Positions 1 through 9,310 of a stretch of DNA of 64,000 nucleotides are shown piece after piece (position 1 is the stretch's first letter; every line of letters starts with the position of its first letter). The translations under genes and the position numbers were made by a program. The stretch lies in assembly GCF_025717065.2 (NCBI RefSeq), contig NZ_JAOVZO020000018.1, positions 1,269,052 through 1,333,051 on the forward strand, given 5' to 3'. The notes below the pieces were generated by a model, which was given only the letters and a program-made list of their open reading frames with translations, did not search any database and was not told the DNA's origin. Origin of the DNA: Tahibacter soli (lineage in GTDB: Bacteria; Pseudomonadota; Gammaproteobacteria; Xanthomonadales; Rhodanobacteraceae).

Positions 1-1
1 C

Positions 2-3000
2 GCGCCGAACGTGTCGATCCTCAAAGCGGCGGCGACGCCGGTGCCGACCGGCACGCCGAACCAGTTCACGCTGACCTACACCGTCGACGTGACCAACACC
101 GGCACGCTGGCCGGCAGCTACGACCTCGGCGACACCTTCGCGTTCAACGGCGCGACCGTGAACACGGTCAGCGCGGCGGCCTACAGCTCGACGAGCGGCG
201 ATACGCAGACTGGCACGCTCGGCGCGTTCGGCGCGCCGACGGGCGGCACTATCGTCACCGGAGAAGCGATCGCGGTCGGCGGCGCCGAACGCTGGATCTA
301 CAGCGTGACGTACACCGTGACGAACGCTGCGACCGCGCAGAACTGCGCGTCGCCGACCGGCGGCCTGCGCAACAGCGCCGAACTCGGCGGCGCGATGAAC
401 GGGCAGGCGACGATCTGCACCGGTGCGCCGGCCGTCGGCATCGCCAAGGCCGTCAGCGGCCCGACGCCGACCGGCATCGTCAACCAGTACCGCCTGAGCT
501 ATCTCGTCACCGTGCGCAACGACGGCACGCTGCCGGGCACGTACGACCTCACCGACGCGTTTACGCTGCCGGGCGCCACGGGCGTGACGGTCGGCGCCGT
601 GACGCACGGCGGCGCCGATCCGCTCGCGACGACGCTCGGCACGCTGACGGCTGCCGGCGGATCCATCGTCACGAACGAGACGATCGCCGCGGGCGCGCTC
701 GAAACCTATGCGTACGACGTCGTGTTCACCATCGCAAATCCGGCGACGGTCGGCGTGTGCAGCGCGAGCGGCGGCCTGCGCAACCAGGCGGCGCTCGGCG
801 GTTCGTCCGCGGGCTTCGTCGGCACGTGCAGCGACGTGCCGAACATCGTCGTGACGAAGGTAGCGAGCGCACCGGCCGCGACCGGCGCGCCGAACCAGTA
901 CGTCATCGCGTACGTCGTCACCGTCAACAACACCGGCAGCGCGGCCGGCCTGTACGACCTGACCGACGCGTTCGCGTACAACGGCGCGGTGGTCGACGCG
1001 GTCAGCGCGGTCTCGCATGCCGGCACCGATTCGCTGTCGACGACGCTCGGCGCATTGACGACGGCGGGCGGCACGATCGTCAACGCCGAACCGATCGGTG
1101 CGGCGACGAGCGAAACGTACAGCTATTCCGTCGTGCTGACGCTGACGAACCCCGCGACCGCGAACGACTGCGCATCGCCGTCCGGCGGCCTGCGCAACAC
1201 GGCGGCGCTCGGCGGCGCGGTGAGCGGCAGCGGTTCGGCGTGCAGCGGCGCGCCGGTGATCGCGGTGTCGAAGGCGCTGACCGGCGAGAGCGGCACGCAG
1301 GCCGGCATCGCCGAGCCGGGCGAAACGCTCACGTACACGATCACGCTGACGAACACCGGCAGCGCGGCCGAGACGAACTACCCGGTCACCGACGCGCTCG
1401 ATCCGAACACCGTGTTCGTCTCGGCGACCGGCGGCGGAACTTATGCGGCCGGCAATGTGAACTGGACGGGCCTCACCGTCGCGGCCGGCGGCACGACGAC
1501 GGTGACGGTCACCGTGATCGTCAGCGCGCCGATCGCGCCGGGCGTCGCGCAGATCGGCAACGTCGCGTACCAGACCGGCACGACACCGCCGGCGTGTCCG
1601 CCGGCGAGCCCGCAGTGCGTGCTCGTGCCGACCGCGGGTTCCGTCACGGTGTCGAAGGCGCTGACCGGCGAGAGCGGCACGCAGGCCGGCATCGCCGAAC
1701 CGGGCGAGCAGCTCACGTACACGATCACGCTGACGAACGCCGGCGGCAGCGCCGCGTTGAATTTCTCGGTCACCGATCAACTCGATCCGAACACGGCGTT
1801 CGTGAGCGCGACCAACGGCGGCACGTTCTCGGCCGGCGCGGTGAGCTGGACGGGCCTGACGGTGCCGGCCGGCGGTACGCTGACGCTGACCGTCGTCGTG
1901 ACGGTGAATTCGCCGATTCCGCCGGGCGTGACGCAGATCGGCAACGTCGCGTACGAAACGGGCTCGTCGCCGCCGGCATGTCCGCCGGCGAGCCCGCAAT
2001 GCGTGCTCGTGCCGACCGCGGCGCAGGTCGCGATCGTCAAGGCGCTCGCGAGCGAGTCGGGCACGCAGCCCGGCGTCGCCGAACCCGGCGAGCAGCTCAC
2101 GTACACGATCACGCTGACCAATACCGGCGGCAGCAACGCGACGAACTACGCCGTCACCGACGGACTCGATCCGAACGTCGGCTTCGTCAGCGCGAGCAAC
2201 GGCGGCGCACCGGCCGGCGCCAACGTCCAGTGGACGGGCCTGACCGTTCCCGCGGGCGGCAGCGTCGTGCTGACCGTCGTGGTCAGCGTCGACACGCCGA
2301 TTCCTCCGGGCGTCACCGCGATCGGCAACGTCGCGTACAACCCGACCGTCGGCCCGCCGAACTGCGGCGTCGTTCCGCTGCCGCCGAACTGCACGAGCAC
2401 GCCGACGCCGGACCTGACCGACTTCGGCGACGCGCCCGACAGCTTCGGCACGCTGCTCGCCAGCAACGGCGCGCGTCATGCCGCGGCCAATCTCAACGTC
2501 GGCGCCAATACCGCGCCGCTGATGCTCGGCGCGACGATCGACGCCGAAGCCGACGGCGTGCCCGATCCGGGGGCGCTCGGCGACGACGGCACCGGCATCG
2601 ACGACGAGGACGTGCTGTTCGGATCGATCACGCTGCAGCCGGGCACTACGAGCGCCTCGCTCGATGTTCCGGTCGCCAACGCGACAGGCGGTCCTGCCAA
2701 TCTGTACGCCTGGATCGACTTCAACGGCAACGGCGTGTTCAACGCGGCCGAGGCGGGCAACTGCCCGCCGGTGCCGGCGGCGGTCACGAGCGTCACCTGC
2801 ACCTGGTCTGGCCTGGCGCCGCTCGTCGACGGCTTTGAGACCTACGCGCGACTGCGCCTCACCACGCAGACGCTTGCCGCCGGCACCGCGCCGAACGGCG
2901 GCGACGCCCGCGCGCAGGGCCCGGCGAGCGACGGCGAGGTCGAAGATCATCGCGTCGTCGTGGCGACGACCTTGCCCCTGACTTGCGAGGCGCCGTTCGT

Positions 3001-6000
3001 CGATACCTTCGGTACCTTTGCGGCGGCACCGGGCGCATTCGCCGGTTGGGGACAGGCGCTGCCGGCCGGCACGACCACCTATGCGTTCCAGGCAGGCTCG
3101 GCGGCGCCGGCGAACACGGTCGGAGCCGGCCAGTACGCGCTGCTGACCAACCCGAGCCGCAGCCATGCCACCGCATGGCAGAACGTGCCCGATCATACGG
3201 TCGGCGACACCGACGGCTTCATGCTGGTCGTCAATGGCAGTCCGGGGCCGGGCGTGTTCTACAGGCAGACCTTCAGCGGTCTGATCATCGGCGCGCGCTA
3301 CCGCTTCTTCTCGTCGCTGGCCAACGTCGTGGCGGGCCTCAATCTCGGCTTGCCGAACGTCACGCTGCGGGTCGTCGATCCGGCGACGAACGCCGTGCTT
3401 GCTTCGACCAATACGGGCGACATACCGGAAGATCCCGCCGGCGCGATGACGTGGCATTCGCACCAGCTGATCTTCACCGCGACGCAAAGCAGTATCCGGC
3501 TCGAGCTCGCGAACAATTCCGGAGTGGGCGGCGGCAACGACGTCGCGCTCGACGACATCGGCTTCGCGCAGGTCTGCGAACTCGGCGACGCGCCGGACAG
3601 CTATGCGACGCTCAACGCGAGCGACGGCGCCGGACATCTCTTCCCCGGCACGGGACTCAGTCTCGGCAGCGGCGTGCCGGACGGCGAGGTCGACGGCCAG
3701 CCCGGCATCGATGCCGACGGCGACGACCTCAACGGCAGCGACGACGAAAACGCGTTCCCGGGCGGCGCCGCGTCGCTCGTGATCGCGGCGCCGTACGTCC
3801 TCGCCGTGCCGGTCGACACGACGTCCGGCGACGCGACGGCCTGTGCGTGGCTCGATCTCGACCAGAACGGCGGCTTCGGCGCCGCGGAAGGCCAGTGCCA
3901 GCCGCTGGCGGCCGGCGCGACCACGGCCGGCTTCGCCTGGAGCGGGGCCGCCACGACGGGACTCGCCGTCGGCAGCACCTATCTGCGCCTGCGCATCGAA
4001 CGCAACGGCATACTCCCGGCGAACCTCGGCACGACGGACTTCGCCGGGGTCCGCGGACCGGGCGAGGTCGAAGACTACGTCGTCCCGGTACTCGCGCCGG
4101 CGAACGTGACGCTGGCCAAGGCGCTGTCCGCCGAGGACGGCAGCGTTGCGAACGTCGCCGAGCCGGGCGAGCAGCTCACGTACACGATCACGCTGACCAA
4201 TTCGGGCGGCGTTCCCGCGGCGAACTACGGCGCGACCGACACGCTCGATCCGAACACGGCGTTCGTCAGCGCGACGAACGGCGGCGCTTTCGCGGCGGGC
4301 AGCGTCACGTGGAGCGGCCTGACCGTGCCGGCGAACGGCAATCTCGTGCTGACGGTCGTCGTGACCGTCAACGCGCCGATACCGCCGGGCGTCGCGCAGA
4401 TCGGCAACGTCGCGTACGAAACCGGCACGACGCCGCCGCCGTGTCCGCCCGCGGGCGGGCAGTGCGTCGTCACGCCGACCGCGGCGCAGATCTCGCTGAC
4501 GAAGACCGGCGGCACGCCGGTCGCCACGGGGACGCCGAACCAGTTCTCGATCACCTACGTCGCGACCGCGCGCAACGACGGCGGCAGCGCAGGCTTGTAC
4601 ACGCTGACCGACGCGTTGTCGTTCAACGGCGCGACGGTCAACGCGATCTCGACGCCGGCCTACGCGACGACGACCGGCGACACGCAGACCGGCACGCCCG
4701 GCACGTTCGTTCCGCCGACGGGCGGCACGATCGTGACCGGCGAAGGCCTCGCGCCGCTCGGTGTGGAAACGTGGACTTATACCGTCACCTACACGGTGAC
4801 CGACCCGGTGCTCGCGGCGAACTGCGGGAGCCCGACCGGCGGCCTGCGCAACAGCGCGGCGATCGCGGGCGACACGGCGGCGACGTGCTCGGGCGCGTCG
4901 AACGTCAATATCGTCAAGACCGCCGGTGCGCCGGTGCCGCTCGGCCCGCCGAACCAGTTCGCGCTGACCTACACGGTCGAGGTGACGAACTCGGGCACGC
5001 TTGCCGGCAGCTACGGTCTGGACGACGTGCTGACGTTCAACGGCGCGAGCGTCAACTCGGTCAGCGCGCCGGCCTTCAGCTCGCCCAACGGCGGCACGCA
5101 GACCGGCACTCTCGGCTCGTTCGGCCTCGGCGGCGGCACGATCGTCACGGCCGAACCGATCGCCGTCGGCGGCGTCGAGATCTGGACGTACACGGTCGGC
5201 TACACCGTGACCGACGCGGCAACCGCGCAGAACTGCGCGAGTCCGGCCGGCGGCCTGCGCAACAATGCCGCACTCGGCGGTTCGTTCAACGGCAGCTCGA
5301 CGACGTGCACCGGCGCACCGGCCGTCGCGATCGGCAAGAGCGCGAGCGGCCCCGTGCCGACCGGCGCCTTGAACGAGTACGCGATCACCTATCTCGTCAA
5401 CGTGCAGAACAACGGCACGCTGCCGGGTACGTACAACCTCGCCGACACGTTCACGTTCCCCGGCGCCACGGGCATCAGCGTATCGCCGGTGGCGCATGCC
5501 GGTTCCGATCCGCTCGCGACCACGCTCGGCACGCTGACGATCATCGGCGGCACGATCGTGACGAACGAGACGATCGCCGCGGGCGCCGACGAGAACTACA
5601 CGTACACCGTGACGTTCACGATCGCTGACCCGGCGGCGGTCGGTTCGTGCGCGACGAGCGGCGGCCTGCGCAACAACGCGTCGCTCGGCGGATCGTCGAG
5701 CGGGCAGGTGAATACGTGCAGCGACGTGCCGAACGTGACGATCGCCAAGACGGGCGGCACGCCGGTGCCGACCGGCACGCCGAACCAGTTCGCGATCACG
5801 TACGTCGTCACGGCGACGAACGGTGGCGCGGCGGCGGGCGTCTACGATCTCGCCGATGCGTTCGCGTTCAACGGTGCGACGGTCAACGGCGTGAGCGTCG
5901 TGACGCACGGCGGCGCCGACCCGCTGTCGACGGTGCTCGGCACGCTGACCGCGGCCGGCGGCACCATCGTCAACGACGAGCCGATCGCGGGCGCAGGCGC

Positions 6001-8284
6001 CGAAAGCTACACGTATACCGTGACGTACACGGTGACCGATCCGGCGCTCGCGGCGAACTGCGGCAGCCCGTCGGGCGGCCTGCGCAACACTGCGGCGCTC
6101 GGCGGCAGCGTGTCGGGTTCGGCATCGACGTGCTCGGGCGCGGCGAACGTCGGCGTGGTCAAGTCGGCGAGCGCGCCGGTACCCACCGGCACGCCGAACC
6201 AGTTCACGCTGACGTACACGGTCAACGTGGCCAACGCCGGCACGATCGCGGGCAACTACGATCTGTCCGACGTGCTGACGTTCAACGGTGCGACGGTCAA
6301 TAGCGTGACCGCACCGGCATTCGGCTCGGCGAGCGGCGATCCGCAGACCGGTACGCTCGGTGCGTTCGGAACGGGCGGCGGCACGATCGTCACCGACGAA
6401 CCGATCGCCGCGGGCGGCGCGGAGCGCTGGACGTACACGGTGACCTACACCGTGACCGATCCCGCGACCGCGCAGAACTGCGCGAGTCCGAGCGGCGGCC
6501 TGCGCAACCGGGCCGCGTTCGGCGGTACGTTCAGCGGGCAGGGCACGACGTGCACCGGTGCACCGGCGGTCGTCATCGGCAAGAGCGCGACCGGCCCGAC
6601 GCCGACCGGCGCATTGAACCAGTACAGCATTACCTATGTGGTCAATGTGCAGAACAACGGCACGCTTGCGGGCACGTACGGTCTGACCGACGCGTTTACG
6701 CTGCCGGGTACGACGGGCGTGACGGTCGGCGCCGTGACGCACGGCGGCGGCGATCCGCTCGCGACGACGCTCGGTACGCTGACGGCAGCGGGCGGCACGA
6801 TCGTGACGAACGAGACGATTGCCGCCGGTGCGAGCGAGACCTACACGTACGTCGTGACGTTCACGGTCGCCGATCCGGCGGTCGTGGGCTCGTGCTCGGC
6901 GACGGGCGGCCTGCGCAACAACGCATCGCTCGGCGGATCGTCGAGCGGGCAGGTGAACACGTGCAGCGACGTGCCGAACGTGACGATCGGCAAGACCGGC
7001 GGCACGCCGGTACCGACCGGAACGCCGAACCAGTTCGCGATCACGTACGTCGTCACGGCGACGAACGGCGGCGCGGCGACCGGCGTCTATGATCTCGCCG
7101 ATGCGTTCGCGTTCAACGGTGCGACGGTCAACGGCGTGAGCGTCGTGACGCACGGCGGCGCCGATCCGCTGTCGACGGCGCTCGGCACGCTGACCGCGGC
7201 CGGCGGTACCATCGTCACCGACGAACCCATCGCGGGCGGAAGCGCCGAAAGCTACACGTATACCGTCACGTACACGGTGACCGATCCGGTCGCGGCGAAC
7301 GACTGCGCCACGCCGACCGCGGGCCTGCGCAACAACGCGAACCTCGGCGGCAGCGTGACCGGCGGCGCGACGACGTGCTCCGGCGCGCCGAACACCACGA
7401 TCGCGAAGGCGCTGACGGCCGAAGGCGGCACCGTCGCCGGCACGGCCGAACCGGGCGAACTGCTCACGTACACGATCACGCTGACGAACGGCGGTTCGGT
7501 CGCGCAGACGAACTATGGCGTCACTGACGCGCTCGATCCGAACGTCGTATTCGTGTCGGCGTCGAACGGCGGCGTCGCGGCGGCCGGGCAGGTGACATGG
7601 ACGGGCCTGACCGTGCCGGCCGGCGGCAATCTCGCGCTGACCGTCGCGGTGCGCGTTGTGGATCCGGTTCCGGCCGGCGTCGCGGCGATCGGCAATGTCG
7701 CGTACCAGACGGGCACGACACCGACCGACTGCACTGTCGTGCCGCGACCGGCGAACTGCACGTCGATTCCGACGCAGCCCGGCGTGCCGCAGCTGTCGAT
7801 CGCCAAGAGCGCGAACGCGGCGACGGCGATGCCGAACGGCACGGTGACGTACACGATCGTCGTGCGCAACATCGGTACGGCGGCGGCGATCGACGCGCAG
7901 ATCGCCGACCCGATGCCCGCGGGCGTGGCGAGCTACGCGTGGACGTGCGCGGCGGCGGGCGGGGTCGCATGTCCGAACGCGAGCGGCACGGGCGCGATCG
8001 CCGAAACGGTGCCGGCGTTCCCGATCGGCGGCATGCTGACCTACACGGTGACGGCGACGCTGACGGCGACGCCGCCGGCGAACCTCGTCAACGTCGCGAG
8101 CGTGACGCCGACGGGCCTGGGCGTGTGCGCGCCGAGCGGTTCGCCGCCGCCGTGCTCGTCGACGGTGAGCGTGGTGGTCGGCGCGAGCACGCCGCTGCCG
8201 GTGCCGGCGCTCGGCGTGTGGGCGTTGATGTTGCTGGGCCTCGGCATCGCCGCCGCGGCATGGCGACGTCGCGGCGCGATGTAA
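2..8284 (+). CDS. Giant secreted repeat protein (DUF11/GEVED modules), 5' partial, IPTL-CTERM-like tail
   Basis: The frame is open to the left window edge, so the N-terminus and signal peptide lie outside; the first possible start inside is GTG at 11. About 2757 residues are visible. Three module types of about 137 residues (A, B, C), each ending in a GGLRN.A.LGG block, alternate with a fourth (D) of DUF11 type carrying AEPGE.LTYTITLTN. The order is A-B-C-D-D-D, a GEVED-like domain (about residues 800-985, FGDAPDS to GEVEDH), a jelly-roll-like segment (about 990-1190), a second GEVED-like domain (about 1190-1360, ending GEVEDY), D-C, then A-B-C twice, D, and a final DUF11. The C-terminus has a P-rich stretch, PALGVWALMLLG and an Arg cluster, like an IPTL-CTERM sorting signal. 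A role as a surface or biofilm matrix protein is inferred. A hairpin follows the stop. Confidence 0.85.
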   Translation, partial: APNVSILKAAATPVPTGTPNQFTLTYTVDVTNTGTLAGSYDLGDTFAFNGATVNTVSAAAYSSTSGDTQTGTLGAFGAPTGGTIVTGEAIAVGGAERWIYSVTYTVTNAATAQNCASPTGGLRNSAELGGAMNGQATICTGAPAVGIAKAVSGPTPTGIVNQYRLSYLVTVRNDGTLPGTYDLTDAFTLPGATGVTVGAVTHGGADPLATTLGTLTAAGGSIVTNETIAAGALETYAYDVVFTIANPATVGVCSASGGLRNQAALGGSSAGFVGTCSDVPNIVVTKVASAPAATGAPNQYVIAYVVTVNNTGSAAGLYDLTDAFAYNGAVVDAVSAVSHAGTDSLSTTLGALTTAGGTIVNAEPIGAATSETYSYSVVLTLTNPATANDCASPSGGLRNTAALGGAVSGSGSACSGAPVIAVSKALTGESGTQAGIAEPGETLTYTITLTNTGSAAETNYPVTDALDPNTVFVSATGGGTYAAGNVNWTGLTVAAGGTTTVTVTVIVSAPIAPGVAQIGNVAYQTGTTPPACPPASPQCVLVPTAGSVTVSKALTGESGTQAGIAEPGEQLTYTITLTNAGGSAALNFSVTDQLDPNTAFVSATNGGTFSAGAVSWTGLTVPAGGTLTLTVVVTVNSPIPPGVTQIGNVAYETGSSPPACPPASPQCVLVPTAAQVAIVKALASESGTQPGVAEPGEQLTYTITLTNTGGSNATNYAVTDGLDPNVGFVSASNGGAPAGANVQWTGLTVPAGGSVVLTVVVSVDTPIPPGVTAIGNVAYNPTVGPPNCGVVPLPPNCTSTPTPDLTDFGDAPDSFGTLLASNGARHAAANLNVGANTAPLMLGATIDAEADGVPDPGALGDDGTGIDDEDVLFGSITLQPGTTSASLDVPVANATGGPANLYAWIDFNGNGVFNAAEAGNCPPVPAAVTSVTCTWSGLAPLVDGFETYARLRLTTQTLAAGTAPNGGDARAQGPASDGEVEDHRVVVATTLPLTCEAPFVDTFGTFAAAPGAFAGWGQALPAGTTTYAFQAGSAAPANTVGAGQYALLTNPSRSHATAWQNVPDHTVGDTDGFMLVVNGSPGPGVFYRQTFSGLIIGARYRFFSSLANVVAGLNLGLPNVTLRVVDPATNAVLASTNTGDIPEDPAGAMTWHSHQLIFTATQSSIRLELANNSGVGGGNDVALDDIGFAQVCELGDAPDSYATLNASDGAGHLFPGTGLSLGSGVPDGEVDGQPGIDADGDDLNGSDDENAFPGGAASLVIAAPYVLAVPVDTTSGDATACAWLDLDQNGGFGAAEGQCQPLAAGATTAGFAWSGAATTGLAVGSTYLRLRIERNGILPANLGTTDFAGVRGPGEVEDYVVPVLAPANVTLAKALSAEDGSVANVAEPGEQLTYTITLTNSGGVPAANYGATDTLDPNTAFVSATNGGAFAAGSVTWSGLTVPANGNLVLTVVVTVNAPIPPGVAQIGNVAYETGTTPPPCPPAGGQCVVTPTAAQISLTKTGGTPVATGTPNQFSITYVATARNDGGSAGLYTLTDALSFNGATVNAISTPAYATTTGDTQTGTPGTFVPPTGGTIVTGEGLAPLGVETWTYTVTYTVTDPVLAANCGSPTGGLRNSAAIAGDTAATCSGASNVNIVKTAGAPVPLGPPNQFALTYTVEVTNSGTLAGSYGLDDVLTFNGASVNSVSAPAFSSPNGGTQTGTLGSFGLGGGTIVTAEPIAVGGVEIWTYTVGYTVTDAATAQNCASPAGGLRNNAALGGSFNGSSTTCTGAPAVAIGKSASGPVPTGALNEYAITYLVNVQNNGTLPGTYNLADTFTFPGATGISVSPVAHAGSDPLATTLGTLTIIGGTIVTNETIAAGADENYTYTVTFTIADPAAVGSCATSGGLRNNASLGGSSSGQVNTCSDVPNVTIAKTGGTPVPTGTPNQFAITYVVTATNGGAAAGVYDLADAFAFNGATVNGVSVVTHGGADPLSTVLGTLTAAGGTIVNDEPIAGAGAESYTYTVTYTVTDPALAANCGSPSGGLRNTAALGGSVSGSASTCSGAANVGVVKSASAPVPTGTPNQFTLTYTVNVANAGTIAGNYDLSDVLTFNGATVNSVTAPAFGSASGDPQTGTLGAFGTGGGTIVTDEPIAAGGAERWTYTVTYTVTDPATAQNCASPSGGLRNRAAFGGTFSGQGTTCTGAPAVVIGKSATGPTPTGALNQYSITYVVNVQNNGTLAGTYGLTDAFTLPGTTGVTVGAVTHGGGDPLATTLGTLTAAGGTIVTNETIAAGASETYTYVVTFTVADPAVVGSCSATGGLRNNASLGGSSSGQVNTCSDVPNVTIGKTGGTPVPTGTPNQFAITYVVTATNGGAATGVYDLADAFAFNGATVNGVSVVTHGGADPLSTALGTLTAAGGTIVTDEPIAGGSAESYTYTVTYTVTDPVAANDCATPTAGLRNNANLGGSVTGGATTCSGAPNTTIAKALTAEGGTVAGTAEPGELLTYTITLTNGGSVAQTNYGVTDALDPNVVFVSASNGGVAAAGQVTWTGLTVPAGGNLALTVAVRVVDPVPAGVAAIGNVAYQTGTTPTDCTVVPRPANCTSIPTQPGVPQLSIAKSANAATAMPNGTVTYTIVVRNIGTAAAIDAQIADPMPAGVASYAWTCAAAGGVACPNASGTGAIAETVPAFPIGGMLTYTVTATLTATPPANLVNVASVTPTGLGVCAPSGSPPPCSSTVSVVVGASTPLPVPALGVWALMLLGLGIAAAAWRRRGAM

Positions 8285-8296
8285 GCGCGAAGTGGC

Positions 8297-8322
8297 GGCG
8301 GGCCGTCGAAAAACGGCCCGCC
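8297..8322 (+). terminator. Hairpin after the giant repeat protein gene
   Basis: A perfect 10-bp stem (GGCGGGCCGT with ACGGCCCGCC) and a 6-nt loop CGAAAA lie 13 bp after the stop. There is no T-run, so it may act as a weak or Rho-assisted terminator or as an mRNA 3' end stabiliser. Confidence 0.5.
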
Positions 8323-8345
8323 GTCGCAACGCCGTCCTCGTGGAG

Positions 8346-8376
8346 AAAGCGGCGCAGGTGTCGCCTGCGCCGCTTT
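8346..8376. terminator. Bidirectional hairpin between convergent genes
   Basis: AAAGCGGCGCAGG at 8346-8358 pairs perfectly with CCTGCGCCGCTTT at 8364-8376 (13 bp, 5-nt loop). AAA/TTT flanks sit at both ends, so it reads as a terminator in either direction. It separates the giant repeat gene (+) from the minus-strand gene ending at 8397. Confidence 0.7.
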
Positions 8377-8396
8377 CCACGACCGGTTCGAGGCGT

Positions 8397-8888
8397 TCAG
8401 AACAAGTCGGCGCGCTGGTCGAATTCGCGGTCCGGCGCGCCGCGCAGAAAGCAGTCCGGCGCGATCGCGTCGCCGAAAGCGACGTGGTAGATCGTCTCGG
8501 TATAGTGCTGGCCCGAGTAGCTCGTATGCCGCGCGTTCGTCCAAAGGCGCGCGGTTTCTCCGGGCACGAGCTGCAGCGCCAACGACCGCGGCTTGCGCGG
8601 CGGCTGACCGCGGCAGAACGTTGCGCCGAGGCCGAGCTGCAGCGTCGATGCGTCGGCGAGCGTCAGGCGCAGCGACGTTTCGGTCGCGGGCGGCCGGTCG
8701 GCGCAGCACGTCTTCGTCAGCACGCACCGAAACCCGTCGTCCTCGGACATTCGGCGGTACTGCACCTGGTACGCGGCATCGACCGGCGCCACCGCGAACG
8801 CGCGCGGCAACGCGGCACGCGCGTTCGCGCGCGGCGCACCGCGCGTCGCCTTCGTCCAGACGATCTCGACGACGTGCACGACGATCAC
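8397..8888 (-). CDS. Hypothetical protein, last gene after the PhnA-like gene
   Basis: A 163-residue soluble protein with no family I recognise. It starts with GTG at 8888, only 3 nt after the stop of the upstream PhnA-like gene, so the two are probably co-transcribed. The N-terminus (VVHVVEIVWTKATRGAPR) looks like a beta-strand plus basic loop. Several Cys (TKTCCADRP, ATFCRG, PDCFLRG) are spread over the middle and end, which could be metal or disulfide ligands. There is no signal peptide or membrane segment. The bidirectional hairpin at 8346-8376 follows the stop. The start is decided by the short gap to the neighbour; no strong ribosome binding site is seen. Confidence 0.6.
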   Translation of the reverse strand: MIVVHVVEIVWTKATRGAPRANARAALPRAFAVAPVDAAYQVQYRRMSEDDGFRCVLTKTCCADRPPATETSLRLTLADASTLQLGLGATFCRGQPPRKPRSLALQLVPGETARLWTNARHTSYSGQHYTETIYHVAFGDAIAPDCFLRGAPDREFDQRADLF

Positions 8889-8891
8889 GGC

Positions 8892-9230
8892 TCAGGCTTT
8901 CTTGACGAACTGCGATTTGAGCTGCATCGCGCCGACGCCGTCGATGCGGCAGTCGATATCGTGATCGCCGTCGACGAGACGGATGCCCTTGACCTTCGTA
9001 CCGACCTTGACGACGCCCGACGAGCCGCGGATTTTCAGATCCTTGATCACCGTGACCGTGTCGCCGTCGGCGAGCACGTTGCCGACCGCGTCGCGCACGA
9101 CCCGTGCCTCGTCGGCGGCCGGCGCCGTGGTCGCACTCCATTCGTGCGCACATTCGGGACAGACGAGGCGGCCCTCGTCCTCGTACGTAAACTCCGACCC
9201 GCATTGCGGGCAGTTCGGCAGTTCGCTCAT
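8892..9230 (-). CDS. yjdM: PhnA/YjdM family zinc-ribbon protein
   Basis: A 112-residue protein matching the PhnA (YjdM) family in length and layout. The N-terminal zinc ribbon has [10 protein letters not shown] and CPECAHEW (two CxxC knuckles, about residues 8-30). The C-terminal PhnA domain has [13 protein letters not shown] and [37 protein letters not shown] (split across residues about 45-100), typical of the family. Despite the historical name (alkylphosphonate uptake) its biochemical role is not settled; it is not the phosphonoacetate hydrolase. It starts with ATG at 9230 and precedes the hypothetical gene by 3 nt. Upstream is the Fic gene in the same direction, 80 nt away. Confidence 0.9.
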   Translation of the reverse strand: MSELPNCPQCGSEFTYEDEGRLVCPECAHEWSATTAPAADEARVVRDAVGNVLADGDTVTVIKDLKIRGSSGVVKVGTKVKGIRLVDGDHDIDCRIDGVGAMQLKSQFVKKA

Positions 9231-9310
9231 CGCGCGTATTCCTTCGCGCCGACGGCGCATCGAAGCGGGATGATCGGCGAGCGGGGCGGACGGTTGCAAA
9301 TCGACAGGTG

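Noticed and set aside
757..2838. A 693-residue + strand ORF inside the giant repeat gene
   Set aside because: Arg-rich, low-complexity product of a GC-rich alternate frame; no domain, and the overlapping frame has clear DUF11 repeats.
2983..5628. An 881-residue + strand ORF inside the giant repeat gene
   Set aside because: Same reason: a frame shadow of repeated coding DNA.
4901..7390. Regular DNA repeats resembling an array
   Set aside because: They are in-frame coding repeats of 1245 bp, not CRISPR direct repeats with spacers.
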